A stretch of DNA of 64,000 bases from an uncultured Bacteroidales bacterium (lineage in GTDB: Bacteria > Bacteroidota > Bacteroidia > Bacteroidales > UBA932). The notes beneath the pieces were generated by a model, which was not told the origin of the DNA, searched no databases, and worked only from the letters and a program-made list of their open reading frames with translations. This document shows positions 43,634-52,776 of the stretch, in pieces. The stretch spans positions 1 through 64,000 of the forward strand of contig CAKVCK010000009.1 of NCBI GenBank assembly GCA_934725575.1. The letters are read 5' to 3'. Position 1 is the stretch's first letter, and every line of letters begins with the position of its first letter. The translations under genes were made by a program, and so were the position numbers.

Positions 43634-45394
43634 TCAATACCATCCGTCGTTCTGTTCCAGATTCGGGTTCTTCTCCTTCTCGGACGCAGGCACAGGCCAT
43701 TTCAGATAAGAGTCTCCCCCGTATGAATAGTCATAGACAGTAGCTCCCCAGCACTGCTGCAGGCCTTGGGCGAAGTCGAACTTGCGGGACTTCCATATTC
43801 CCCAACGAAGTTCCTCAAGGTAAAGCTGCTCCTCGCAGGCAAGTTCCCAGTGCTTTTCATCCTGAATCCTTTTGCGCAGATCCTCCTGACCTGTGACCGC
43901 AAGCCAGTCGGCTCCAGAGTCCAGCTTAGCGACTCCGGCCCTGCCACGCACCTCATTCACATAATTGACAGCCTCTTTCGTCTTACCCTGCTCGTTAAGG
44001 CACTCGGCCAGACAGAGAAGGACATCGGCGTACCTGATGACAGGCACATCAACCGGATTGTAGGTCACGTTCATATGCTCCTTACCGACAGTGACGAACT
44101 TGCGGATGCTGTAATACATATGTGTAGGAGAACCTGTGCGGAGATCATAGTCCGGAGCGTTCTCGGAACGGTACGGCCATCTGGTCTGGTAGTTTGTCGC
44201 GGCTCCGGAGGCGAAACCGCCAAGGTAATTGGTGTACGGAGCGATGACCGTGGCCGCCAGACGGGGATCCCTGCCGGTGTAGGCCTTGAGGATCCTGGCC
44301 TCGTTGCCGGACTCGTCATACTGGGACATATCCGCTCCATAGGCCTTCATCGTGGCCTTCTCGTTGTCAGTCATATTGTTCCTGAGGAAGTAAACGCTTC
44401 TGGCCTTCACATCCATCCCATCATAGCCCGGAATCACATCATCGAAAGAGAACGGCCTTCCGTCGGCCCACTGGTAGGAGTTGACGAAGTTCACGTTCAT
44501 AAAATAGTGGCTCTGACCGTTTCCGGCTGTCATCCAGTTGCCGTAGGTACGGCTATAGACATTGCCGTGCGAAGGAAGATCCTCCATAGTGATGGAGAAC
44601 ACCATCTCATCCGACTTCTCGTTCTTCTCTGTGAATATGTCAGCGTAGGCTCCTTTGAACAATCCGAACCCGCATTCGCCCACCTTGAGGAAATCAGCCT
44701 CGGCCTTGTCCCATTGCTTCAGCCACATATAGACCTTTCCGCGAAGGGCGTAGGCCGCTCCTTTGGAGATCCTGCCATAGTCACTGTCGCCAGACTTGTA
44801 CTTCAGCGGAAGCACCTCGCAGTCAATCACATCATTGAGGTCGTCCAGCACAACATTCCAGACCTGTTCTTCGGTCTCGCGTCCCCTTGTATATTCAGAA
44901 GGAGCGAGGTTCTCAAGATAGACAGGGACTCCGCGCCACAGGGCGTTCAGCCTGTAGTAGCAGTAAGCCCTCAGGAATTTGCACTCAGCTATCCTCCGGG
45001 TGCGGACCTCCTCGGAAAGGGCTGTGGTGCCGCCGATGTTGGCGATCACGTCATTGGCCCTGTTGATTCCTTCGTAGAATGTCTTCCAAGTGCTCAGGAA
45101 AAGGGAGTTGTTGGACTGCACGAGTCCAAGCATAAACGGATATCTCAATGATATGCTCTGGTCGTTCACATCCAGAACGGACGAGAAAGCGTCCCAGTTC
45201 GTGCCTGTTATGCTGTTGTAGTTGGCCAGCAGGTTGCTGTACACTCCGGTGACAGCGTTCTCCGCAAGGATCGCCGAACTGTACACTGTGTTGGAGCTGA
45301 CGGTGTCGTAAGGGAACCTGTCCAGGAAATCATTGCACCCCAGCAGCGTCGCGGCGGAAGCCAAGGCCGCCATTATCTTTGTTATGTTTTTCAT
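43634..45394 (-). CDS. susD: SusD/RagB-family glycan-binding lipoprotein
   Basis: A 586-residue surface lipoprotein (lipobox TLLGC, then NDFLDRFPYD) that caps the SusC transporter and binds glycan. TPR-like helices and the C-terminal RagB segment are visible (YNPVDVPVIRYADVLLCLAECLNE, quoted as PVIRYADVLLCLAE; then VNEVRGRAG and RIQDEKHWELACE). Paired directly with SusC, 12 bases apart. The symbol denotes the family, not the starch gene itself. Confidence 0.95.
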   Translation of the reverse strand: MKNITKIMAALASAATLLGCNDFLDRFPYDTVSSNTVYSSAILAENAVTGVYSNLLANYNSITGTNWDAFSSVLDVNDQSISLRYPFMLGLVQSNNSLFLSTWKTFYEGINRANDVIANIGGTTALSEEVRTRRIAECKFLRAYCYYRLNALWRGVPVYLENLAPSEYTRGRETEEQVWNVVLDDLNDVIDCEVLPLKYKSGDSDYGRISKGAAYALRGKVYMWLKQWDKAEADFLKVGECGFGLFKGAYADIFTEKNEKSDEMVFSITMEDLPSHGNVYSRTYGNWMTAGNGQSHYFMNVNFVNSYQWADGRPFSFDDVIPGYDGMDVKARSVYFLRNNMTDNEKATMKAYGADMSQYDESGNEARILKAYTGRDPRLAATVIAPYTNYLGGFASGAATNYQTRWPYRSENAPDYDLRTGSPTHMYYSIRKFVTVGKEHMNVTYNPVDVPVIRYADVLLCLAECLNEQGKTKEAVNYVNEVRGRAGVAKLDSGADWLAVTGQEDLRKRIQDEKHWELACEEQLYLEELRWGIWKSRKFDFAQGLQQCWGATVYDYSYGGDSYLKWPVPASEKEKNPNLEQNDGWY

Positions 45395-45406
45395 TTCTGA
45401 CGGTTT

Positions 45407-48400
45407 TTAGAATTTGATGCTCAGACCAAACGAATACTGACGGAGAAGAGCGTAGTAGTTCATCTTCTCGGAGATCTCCGGGTCCATTCCAGGATACTTG
45501 GTGATTGTCAGCAAGTTCTCTCCGCTGAAGAAGATCCTGAAGTCAGAGGCGGAGAACTTCTTCATCCATTTCTTAGGGAGGGTGTAGCCTATGGTGAGGT
45601 TCTTAAGGCGAAGATAGTCAGTGTCATAGAGGAACACCTTGGAATAGCACTGGCCACCGTTCTGTTCAGAGCCGTAGTTCATCGTCATACGTCCGTGTTT
45701 GGATGTGATGTTCGTTCTCGGATCGTCCGGATTCTCAGGATCATAGAAGTAGTGGTCGTAGGAGATGTCCTTCGGAAGGGCGAAGTTCGTTCCGGTTGAG
45801 TAGGCGTTGAAGCCGACATATCTCCAGTAGGTCTGCGCTCCGCCCGAGCCGTTCCAAAGCATAGAGAAATCAATGCCCTTCCAGCCGAGCTCAACCTGGA
45901 ATCCATAGTAGAACTTAGGAGTCATCGACGTGCCTGTGAACATATAGTCGTTGGCGTCTCCATAGACTCCGTCACCATTCTCGTCGGCATAGATGTAGTC
46001 GCCGTACCAGATGCCTTTCTTACCGATGGTCTTGTTCGGCAGGAATGTGCTTCCGGAGGCCACCATAGCCTCAAGCCATGCCATATCGTCCGGAGTGCGG
46101 ATCATACCGTCCTTAGGACCTCCGGCAGGGTTCACGGTTCCGTCAGCGAAGAAATAGGATCCGTCTCCCGAATATGTGTTCAGAAGGTAATGCTCGTTGA
46201 TGAGCTTGCCCTCCATCACCCTTCTCGCTCCGTCAACCACGGTGGAGACATCTCCGATGTTGCTCTTGTAGGTGCGGTTGCCATATTCATCAGTCACCCA
46301 GCCGGCCTTGAGGCGGCCTTTGTACTTGCTGACCGAGTTCCAGTTGCGGGTGAAGTTGGCTGTGACCCCATAGTGGAAGTCCTTGATGTCGTCCTTCCAG
46401 CCTAGAGTGAGCTCGATACCGTTGTTGGTCACCTCGCAAAGATTCTGATAAGGGGCTGACTTGTTGCCGATTGTGGCATAGACAGGAGCCTTGTAGAGGA
46501 TTCCGTCGGTCACCTTGTTGTACCAGTCTGTCTCGAATGTGAGCCTTCCGTCAAGGACTGCGAGTTCAAGACCAACATCGGTGGAGGTTGTGGTCTCCCA
46601 GGTCAGCGCGCTGTTGGACAGCGACTGCACAATGCCGGAGGCCAGCTTGTTGCCGAATGAATATTCAAAGCCGGAGGCGTATGTAGGAATATATTCGTAG
46701 TTGCCGATGCTGTTGTTGCCGAGCTTGCCCCAGGATGCCCTGAGTTTCAGGTTGTCGATGCCGGAGTTCTTCATAAAGGACTCCTCTGAGATTCTCCAAC
46801 CAGCTGAGATTGACGGGAACAGGCCCCATCTTGAGTTTCTGGCGAACCTTGAGGAGCCATCGTAACGGAGATTTGCCTCAAGGAGATAGCGGTTGTCGTA
46901 GGCGTATGTGAGACGACCGAAGACTGACACGGCGGCGTAATCCGTCTGCGTGCCGGAGATGGAGTTCATATCCAGAGCGTTGTTCATCTCCATCAACTGG
47001 TCATTCTCAAGACGCTTTTTCTTGGCGTTCAAGGAGTTGCTGTTCTGGTAATATGTCTCCGAGCCGACCATCGCGGTGATGTCGTGCTTCTTCGCGATCG
47101 TCTTCGCCCAGTTGAGGCTGTTCTGGAATATCCATTTGTAGGCGAAGTTCGTGTTCTCGGTGATGGACAGGTTATCCAGATTGTCATAGCGGTAGGCCAC
47201 TTCACCGGTCCTGAACGAATAGGCGTTGAGAACCTTGGTCACGGCCTTGTGCTCGGTGTCCGTACGTCCGTAGTTGAACGAGGCGTTGTACTTTATGCCG
47301 AACGGCAGCTTGACGTTGGCGAAGGCGGTTGCGTTGATGTAGTGTGCCCTGTCGTAGCCGGTCATCCTGTCGAAGAAGTAAAGGTTGTTGCGGCACTGGG
47401 TGCTCTGCTCCGGATTCTCCATCCAACCGTATTTCCCGTCGTAGTACGGGTATATTCCCGGAGTGGCGCGGGACATATAGGCGAAGTTGAAATCCGCCAG
47501 CTCGCTGCTGCGCTCGTAGCCCCAGATTCTGGTACCGATCTCCAGCCACTTTGTCACCTGACTGGAAATGTTGGCGCGGAGCTGGAACTTCTTGGCTCCG
47601 GAGTTGGAGATGATTCCCGGATTGTCGATGTAGGACATCGAGATGAGATATTTGGTCCCTCCGTTGGAGCCGTTGGCAGAAAGGTTGTGCTTCTGGTATA
47701 TTCCTTTCTCATAGATCGCGTCCATCCAGTCGGTGTTCGGATAGGCGACATAGTTAGGATAGCCGGACTCGGAGATTCCGTCCGGATCCTTGGACTTCTC
47801 CCTCCACAGGTCGATCATCGCCTGCGAGAACGGAAGGACAGCGTCCACATTCTCCGCCGACTCGTTCATAAACGACATATAATCAGCGTAGTCGGAAACC
47901 ACCTTGAACTTGTTCGCTGGCTCGTTGACGGCCATCATTCCACTGTAGGAGACGCTCACCTTGCCTGCGGACTTGCTTCCGTCCTTTGTGGTGATGAGCA
48001 CTACACCGTTCGCACCCCTGTTTCCGTAGATGGCGCAGGAAGCAGCGTCCTTCAGCACGGACACAGACTCGATGTCATCCGGGTTCACGTTCGCTATCGA
48101 ACCCTCGAAGCCATCGACGATGACAAGAGGGTTGGAGGAGTTCAATGTACCGACACCGCGGACCCTGAGCGTAAGTCCTTCCTCGCCAGGACGGCCGGAA
48201 GCCTGGCTCACAGCCAGACCGGCGTTCATACCCTGGAGGATCTGGGCGGTGCTCGTCACAGGACGGGATTTCACCTCCTTGGCGTAATCGACAGTGGCGA
48301 CCGCTCCGGTGATGTTCACCCTCTTCTGCGTGCCGTAGCCGATTACGACAAGCTCTTCAAGTTCATTGGTGTCAGGTTCCAGAGTCACATTGATGACATT

Positions 48401-48664
48401 CCGGCCGGCCACCTTCACCTCTTTGGTGAGATAGCCGAGGAAGCTGACGGAAAGAGTCTCCGTGTCGGAGGCCTGGATCTCGAATTGTCCGTTTCCGTCC
48501 GTGGTGACACCTCTCATCGTGTTGGGAACGGAGACGGACGCACCGGCCAAAGGCTGGGATGTCTCATCGAAGACCGTACCTTTCACTGTTCGTTGTTGCG
48601 CGGATGCGGCCAGACCGATAATGGCAGCGGCCGCGGCCAAAAAGCATTTTTTTAGTGCAATCAT
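45407..48664 (-). CDS. susC: SusC/RagA-family TonB-linked outer-membrane transporter
   Basis: A 1085-residue TonB-dependent transporter. It has a signal peptide (about 1-22), a carboxypeptidase-D-like N-terminal extension (GTVFDETSQPLAGASVSVP), the TonB box region ELVVIGYGTQKR, and a plug (LQGMNAGLAV, VLKDAASCAIYGNRGANGV). The barrel ends SFGLSIKF. It imports oligosaccharides released at the surface. Upstream (48665-48789) are small inverted repeats that may bind the regulator. Confidence 0.96.
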   Translation of the reverse strand: MIALKKCFLAAAAAIIGLAASAQQRTVKGTVFDETSQPLAGASVSVPNTMRGVTTDGNGQFEIQASDTETLSVSFLGYLTKEVKVAGRNVINVTLEPDTNELEELVVIGYGTQKRVNITGAVATVDYAKEVKSRPVTSTAQILQGMNAGLAVSQASGRPGEEGLTLRVRGVGTLNSSNPLVIVDGFEGSIANVNPDDIESVSVLKDAASCAIYGNRGANGVVLITTKDGSKSAGKVSVSYSGMMAVNEPANKFKVVSDYADYMSFMNESAENVDAVLPFSQAMIDLWREKSKDPDGISESGYPNYVAYPNTDWMDAIYEKGIYQKHNLSANGSNGGTKYLISMSYIDNPGIISNSGAKKFQLRANISSQVTKWLEIGTRIWGYERSSELADFNFAYMSRATPGIYPYYDGKYGWMENPEQSTQCRNNLYFFDRMTGYDRAHYINATAFANVKLPFGIKYNASFNYGRTDTEHKAVTKVLNAYSFRTGEVAYRYDNLDNLSITENTNFAYKWIFQNSLNWAKTIAKKHDITAMVGSETYYQNSNSLNAKKKRLENDQLMEMNNALDMNSISGTQTDYAAVSVFGRLTYAYDNRYLLEANLRYDGSSRFARNSRWGLFPSISAGWRISEESFMKNSGIDNLKLRASWGKLGNNSIGNYEYIPTYASGFEYSFGNKLASGIVQSLSNSALTWETTTSTDVGLELAVLDGRLTFETDWYNKVTDGILYKAPVYATIGNKSAPYQNLCEVTNNGIELTLGWKDDIKDFHYGVTANFTRNWNSVSKYKGRLKAGWVTDEYGNRTYKSNIGDVSTVVDGARRVMEGKLINEHYLLNTYSGDGSYFFADGTVNPAGGPKDGMIRTPDDMAWLEAMVASGSTFLPNKTIGKKGIWYGDYIYADENGDGVYGDANDYMFTGTSMTPKFYYGFQVELGWKGIDFSMLWNGSGGAQTYWRYVGFNAYSTGTNFALPKDISYDHYFYDPENPDDPRTNITSKHGRMTMNYGSEQNGGQCYSKVFLYDTDYLRLKNLTIGYTLPKKWMKKFSASDFRIFFSGENLLTITKYPGMDPEISEKMNYYALLRQYSFGLSIKF

Positions 48665-48700
48665 ATTACGGGTCAGTTAATAACCAGTTAAACGTTTTTG

Positions 48701-48755
48701 CAAAAGTCCTGAAAAAAAGACTTTTGGGATAGAAGAATAGTTCCAATTGATGGAA
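48701..48755 (-). promoter_or_regulatory. Inverted repeats upstream of susC
   Basis: CAAAAGTC (48701-48708) with GACTTTTG (48719-48726), and TTCCA (48741-48745) with TGGAA (48751-48755). They lie between the hybrid regulator gene and susC, the expected place for a regulator site. I see no clear promoter elements. Confidence 0.4.
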
Positions 48756-48789
48756 CATCCGGGAATCCTGAACAGATTGCCGTCCTGTT

Positions 48790-51700
48790 TCAACCTAACC
48801 GGTGCTCCTTCATATAATCGGCCGGAAGCTGGCCGAACTGTTTCTTGAAGCATTTGGCGAAATATGAAGGAGTGTTGAATCCGACGGCGTAGCAGACATC
48901 GTTGATCCTGTCGGCTCCGTTGGAAAGCATCGACGCGGCCACATTCAGACGCACCACTTTGATATATTCATTAGGAGTGACATTCAGAAGTCCCTTGACC
49001 TTGCGGATCAGGGTGGAACGGCTCACGATCATAGCCTCGGCCAGTTGCTCCAGACCGAACTCCGGATCGTTCAGGTTGTCCATAATCGCCTTTTCCATCG
49101 ATTTCAGAAACTTGGAGTCCGTGTTGGTTATGGCGAACTCGTTCGGATCCACAGCGGATTTCCCGGACAGGTGGGCGTTCCGGAACGACTCTCTCTTGCC
49201 TGCGATCACCCTCAGAGAGCCCAGCAGGTAGTCAAGGCTGAAAGGCTTCTCGATGTAAAGGCTGGCCCCGGCCTCCATACACTTGACCTTCACGTCAGAC
49301 GAGGAAAGGGCGGAAAGCATCACCACAGGAATATGCGAGCTGTTCAGTTCGGAGGTGACCTTCGAGCAGAGCTCTATCCCGCTCATCCCCTGAAGTGCTA
49401 TGTCAGAAAGGATTATGTCAACATCCTTCCTTTCCAGCAATTCCAGAGCCTTCTCCGCGGACGGAACCGTGACCGCTGAATATTCCGCATTCAGTTTGCG
49501 TACAAGATAGTCGGCGAGCTCGACGTTGTCCTCGACCACAAGGACTGTCAGCCGTCCATCGTTCTCCACAGCCGGCAAAGCCTCGGCGACCGGCTCCGGA
49601 GCCTCCTCGGTGACCGTCCCGACAGGCAGTCTCAGGAGGAAATCGGTATATTCACCGCCCTCAAGCGTCAGCGAGCCGCCGTGCATCTGCGCAAGTGTCC
49701 TCGCAAGCGGGAGGCCAATTCCGAAACTCTGCGAATATGGCTGCCTTTCGGCGCTGTACTGGATGAAAGGCTTGAATATCTCCTCACGGCGTTCGGCCGG
49801 GATGGCCGGTCCGTCGTTGACGAACGAGACCTCCACAAAGCCATCCTTCAGCGAGACTTTGATGTCAATGAAAGTCTCGGCGTACTTCACTGCATTGTGG
49901 ATCAGATTGTTAAGCATCTTCAAAAGGCTCGCCTCATCGACATTGATGACGATCCTGTCCTCCAAGTGCTCAAAGGACATCCTCATGTTCTTGCTCCTTG
50001 CGGTCTCCTTGAAATTGTAGTAAAGGAAGCCTATCTTCTCGATGATGTCCACCTGCTTGTACTCCAGCACCCATCCGTGCTCCTCGATCCGGATGAAGTC
50101 GAGAAGTTCCTTCACCAGCTTGTCCAAATAGTCCGTGCTGTTGCCGATCACCTCAAGATCCTTAAGCGTCTCTCCCTCAAGGCCTCCGGCCGCCATAATG
50201 TTGTCAAGCGGGGTTCTTATCAGCGTGAGCGGTGTCTTGATCTCGTGAATGATGCTTGAGAAGAAATTCATCTTCTCGTGGAAAAGTTCCTCCTCACGCT
50301 GCCTCTTGGCCTTTTCCGAACGCTTGCGTTCCTGCTTCACGGCTGACTCGGAAGCGTACCGCACTATTCCCCAGACCAATCCAAGCGCGAAAAGCACATA
50401 GAATATGTACGCCAAAGTGCTCTTGTAGAAGACCTCCTTGACGACAATCTGCACCGGTGGGTGCGAATCGTTCCACAATCCGTTGCCGTCTATGCCTCTA
50501 ATCTGGAGCGTGTACTTTCCGGCCGGCACGTTTGAATAGTGGAAAGACTTGCCGTCCAGATGGTTCCAGTCCTTGTCATAGCCCTCAAGACGGTAGTAGC
50601 AGCGGTTGCTGGCCGGAGATGAGAATCCGAGCAGAACCATCGAGAAACCGAAACTGTTCTGCCTGTGTGTCAAGACAATGCTTTGAGTCTCATTGATGTT
50701 GGTGGAGATCGGACTGCCCGCCCCAGGCTTCACGACATTTCCGCCGATGAAGAAATCCATCAGCATTATCGGAGGGATGCGGTTGTCCGTGTGGAACTTA
50801 CGGGGATTGAAGCTTATCACGCCGTTGTGCGAGGAGAAGTACATTGTCCCGTCCGAGGCGCGGATAGCCGTGTGCCCGTCCACGATCTCGTCCAGAAGTC
50901 CGTCATAGACAGTGTAATAGCGGATGTCTTCGAAAGGATATTCAAAAGAGACAAGTCCCTTGCTTGTCGCGGCCCAGATCCTGCCGTCCTCGTCACGGAT
51001 CAGCGAGAAGGCTATGCGGTTGTTCTTCAGGACAGAATCATCGAAGGTCTCGAAAGCGTCCCGGTCCCTGTCGTAGCGCATTATTCCGCCACCGTAAGAT
51101 CCCGCCCACAAATTGCCGTCCTCGTCAAGATAAACGCTCATTATCTTGTTGGCAGGCAGGTGGCGGCTTCCTTGCTCATCATAGTCGTAATGAGCGAGGA
51201 TCGCCTTATCCTTGAGGCTATATTTGTATATTCCATTGGCATAGGAGGACACCCAGAGATTCCCGTCCAGCGACTCCGTCATTCCGGTGACATAAACCCC
51301 TTCGAAGCCATCCACGGGCGCGAAGGCGTCGGAGACGGAATCATATTCAAGCATTCCGAGGGTGGTCCCGACAAGTATCTCATCGGAGGAAGTCTTGAAC
51401 AGCTTGTGTATCTTATTATCCCTCTGCCGGTTATTCCTAAGGCCACGGGTGTAGGTGGTGATCCTGCCGGACCGTGGCTCCAGCTTGAATATTCCAGACC
51501 AGGAGCCGAGCCAGACTCCGTCGTCATCGCAGCAGATCGAGAAGATTGATTCCGGAAGGGCGGAGGAACGGTAGCGATGGACAAGTCCGGTCGAGGTGTC
51601 AAGGTACAGAAGTCCTTTCTTCTCGCTGGCCAGCCAGATACGCCCTTTGTGGTCGTCCGACATATCCATAACATAGCACCCCTTCAGTGTCTCATTGTCT

Positions 51701-52776
51701 GCGAGATAGTACTTGTCGAAATTCCTCTGGAAGGCCGCCGAGTAGTTCAGGCCGGAGGACAGCGTTCCAACCCATAGCCCGTTGGAGCGGTCCACGAACA
51801 CAGCGGTGGCGTTCTCGTCCGCCAAAGAGAATTTGTCCTCTGGACTGCTTCCGAAACGCTCGACAGCCCCGCTGACAGAATCATAGCGGAACAGTCCTCC
51901 GGTAGTGGACAGCCATATCCCTTTGTCTCGGTCAATCGCAAGGTCGGTCGGCCTGAATCCGATTCGATTCTCGATCACCGTCCGGAATGTGCCCTTCCTC
52001 AAATCCGCGGCGCACAGGCCGTTCTGCCAAGCCGCCAGATAGACCGAATTGTCGGACGGGTTGCGGACTATGGCCATAATGTCATCGTTGGATTTCCAGC
52101 CTTCCAGTCTGGCCGGCTCGATCGACTCAAGGCTGGCGTCGGAATGCCATAGGTCCAAGAAATACAATGCCAGCCAGAACTCTCCGTTGCCGTCTATGTA
52201 GAACGACCGGATGTTGGCCGGGAGCACTGTGTGGCCGTTTTCGGTGAACCAGTTCCTGAGCTCACCGGTCTCCGGATAATACGAGAACAGCCCAAGGCCG
52301 TTGACCGACATCCAGACCGTCCCGTCACGGTCGATGCTGATCTGGGTCACCTTGCCGCTGATCTTCGTGCCCTTGTCGCTGACCTTGTCAACAGGAAAGA
52401 AACAATCGTCCTTATGACTGTAGAATGTCACTCCGTCATCGGTTCCGATCCACATATTACCCTCTGAATCAGGGCATAGGGAGGTTATAAAGTCGGTATT
52501 GACACCAAGTTGTTCCTTGTAGTACCGCTCGAAGGATGTCCCGTCAAAACGATTGAGGCCATCCTCGGTTGAAATCCAGATGAAACCGTTGGAATCCTGC
52601 GATACCGCTGTCACGTTATTGAACGAAAGTCCGCTGTAAGACGATGTAAAATGCGAGAAATACCACCGATTGTCTCCAATGGCCGCCCGGCACTCCACAG
52701 ACACGGCAAAAGGCAGCAGACATAGGAATATGCCCGCTGCCAAGCCAGTTAACTTATTGATTATCTTTCCGATCAT
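48790..52776 (-). CDS. Hybrid two-component system regulator (HTCS)
   Basis: 1328 residues combining sensor and regulator. After a signal/membrane segment come about 14 beta-propeller repeats of the ligand-binding domain (about 30-690), a Y_Y_Y domain (about 700-770), and a transmembrane helix near 780-800. The histidine kinase follows (FFSSIIHEIKTPLTLI with the phospho-His, NNLIHNAVKYAE, SFGIGLPLARTLA). Then come a receiver domain (VLVVEDNVELADYL, DIILSDIALQGMSG) and a C-terminal AraC HTH pair ending near 1320. It would sense a glycan fragment in the periplasm and switch on the susC operon. Its start overlaps the upstream lipoprotein gene by 4 bases. Confidence 0.95.
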   Translation of the reverse strand: MIGKIINKLTGLAAGIFLCLLPFAVSVECRAAIGDNRWYFSHFTSSYSGLSFNNVTAVSQDSNGFIWISTEDGLNRFDGTSFERYYKEQLGVNTDFITSLCPDSEGNMWIGTDDGVTFYSHKDDCFFPVDKVSDKGTKISGKVTQISIDRDGTVWMSVNGLGLFSYYPETGELRNWFTENGHTVLPANIRSFYIDGNGEFWLALYFLDLWHSDASLESIEPARLEGWKSNDDIMAIVRNPSDNSVYLAAWQNGLCAADLRKGTFRTVIENRIGFRPTDLAIDRDKGIWLSTTGGLFRYDSVSGAVERFGSSPEDKFSLADENATAVFVDRSNGLWVGTLSSGLNYSAAFQRNFDKYYLADNETLKGCYVMDMSDDHKGRIWLASEKKGLLYLDTSTGLVHRYRSSALPESIFSICCDDDGVWLGSWSGIFKLEPRSGRITTYTRGLRNNRQRDNKIHKLFKTSSDEILVGTTLGMLEYDSVSDAFAPVDGFEGVYVTGMTESLDGNLWVSSYANGIYKYSLKDKAILAHYDYDEQGSRHLPANKIMSVYLDEDGNLWAGSYGGGIMRYDRDRDAFETFDDSVLKNNRIAFSLIRDEDGRIWAATSKGLVSFEYPFEDIRYYTVYDGLLDEIVDGHTAIRASDGTMYFSSHNGVISFNPRKFHTDNRIPPIMLMDFFIGGNVVKPGAGSPISTNINETQSIVLTHRQNSFGFSMVLLGFSSPASNRCYYRLEGYDKDWNHLDGKSFHYSNVPAGKYTLQIRGIDGNGLWNDSHPPVQIVVKEVFYKSTLAYIFYVLFALGLVWGIVRYASESAVKQERKRSEKAKRQREEELFHEKMNFFSSIIHEIKTPLTLIRTPLDNIMAAGGLEGETLKDLEVIGNSTDYLDKLVKELLDFIRIEEHGWVLEYKQVDIIEKIGFLYYNFKETARSKNMRMSFEHLEDRIVINVDEASLLKMLNNLIHNAVKYAETFIDIKVSLKDGFVEVSFVNDGPAIPAERREEIFKPFIQYSAERQPYSQSFGIGLPLARTLAQMHGGSLTLEGGEYTDFLLRLPVGTVTEEAPEPVAEALPAVENDGRLTVLVVEDNVELADYLVRKLNAEYSAVTVPSAEKALELLERKDVDIILSDIALQGMSGIELCSKVTSELNSSHIPVVMLSALSSSDVKVKCMEAGASLYIEKPFSLDYLLGSLRVIAGKRESFRNAHLSGKSAVDPNEFAITNTDSKFLKSMEKAIMDNLNDPEFGLEQLAEAMIVSRSTLIRKVKGLLNVTPNEYIKVVRLNVAASMLSNGADRINDVCYAVGFNTPSYFAKCFKKQFGQLPADYMKEHRLG

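Noticed and set aside
47084..48655. 523-codon open frame opposite susC
   Set aside because: It lies wholly antisense to a clear TonB-dependent transporter. Its product has no recognisable domain and arises from the codon bias of the sense gene. The same holds for long antisense frames at 43766-45151, 24457-25536, 28415-29752 and 42464-43621.
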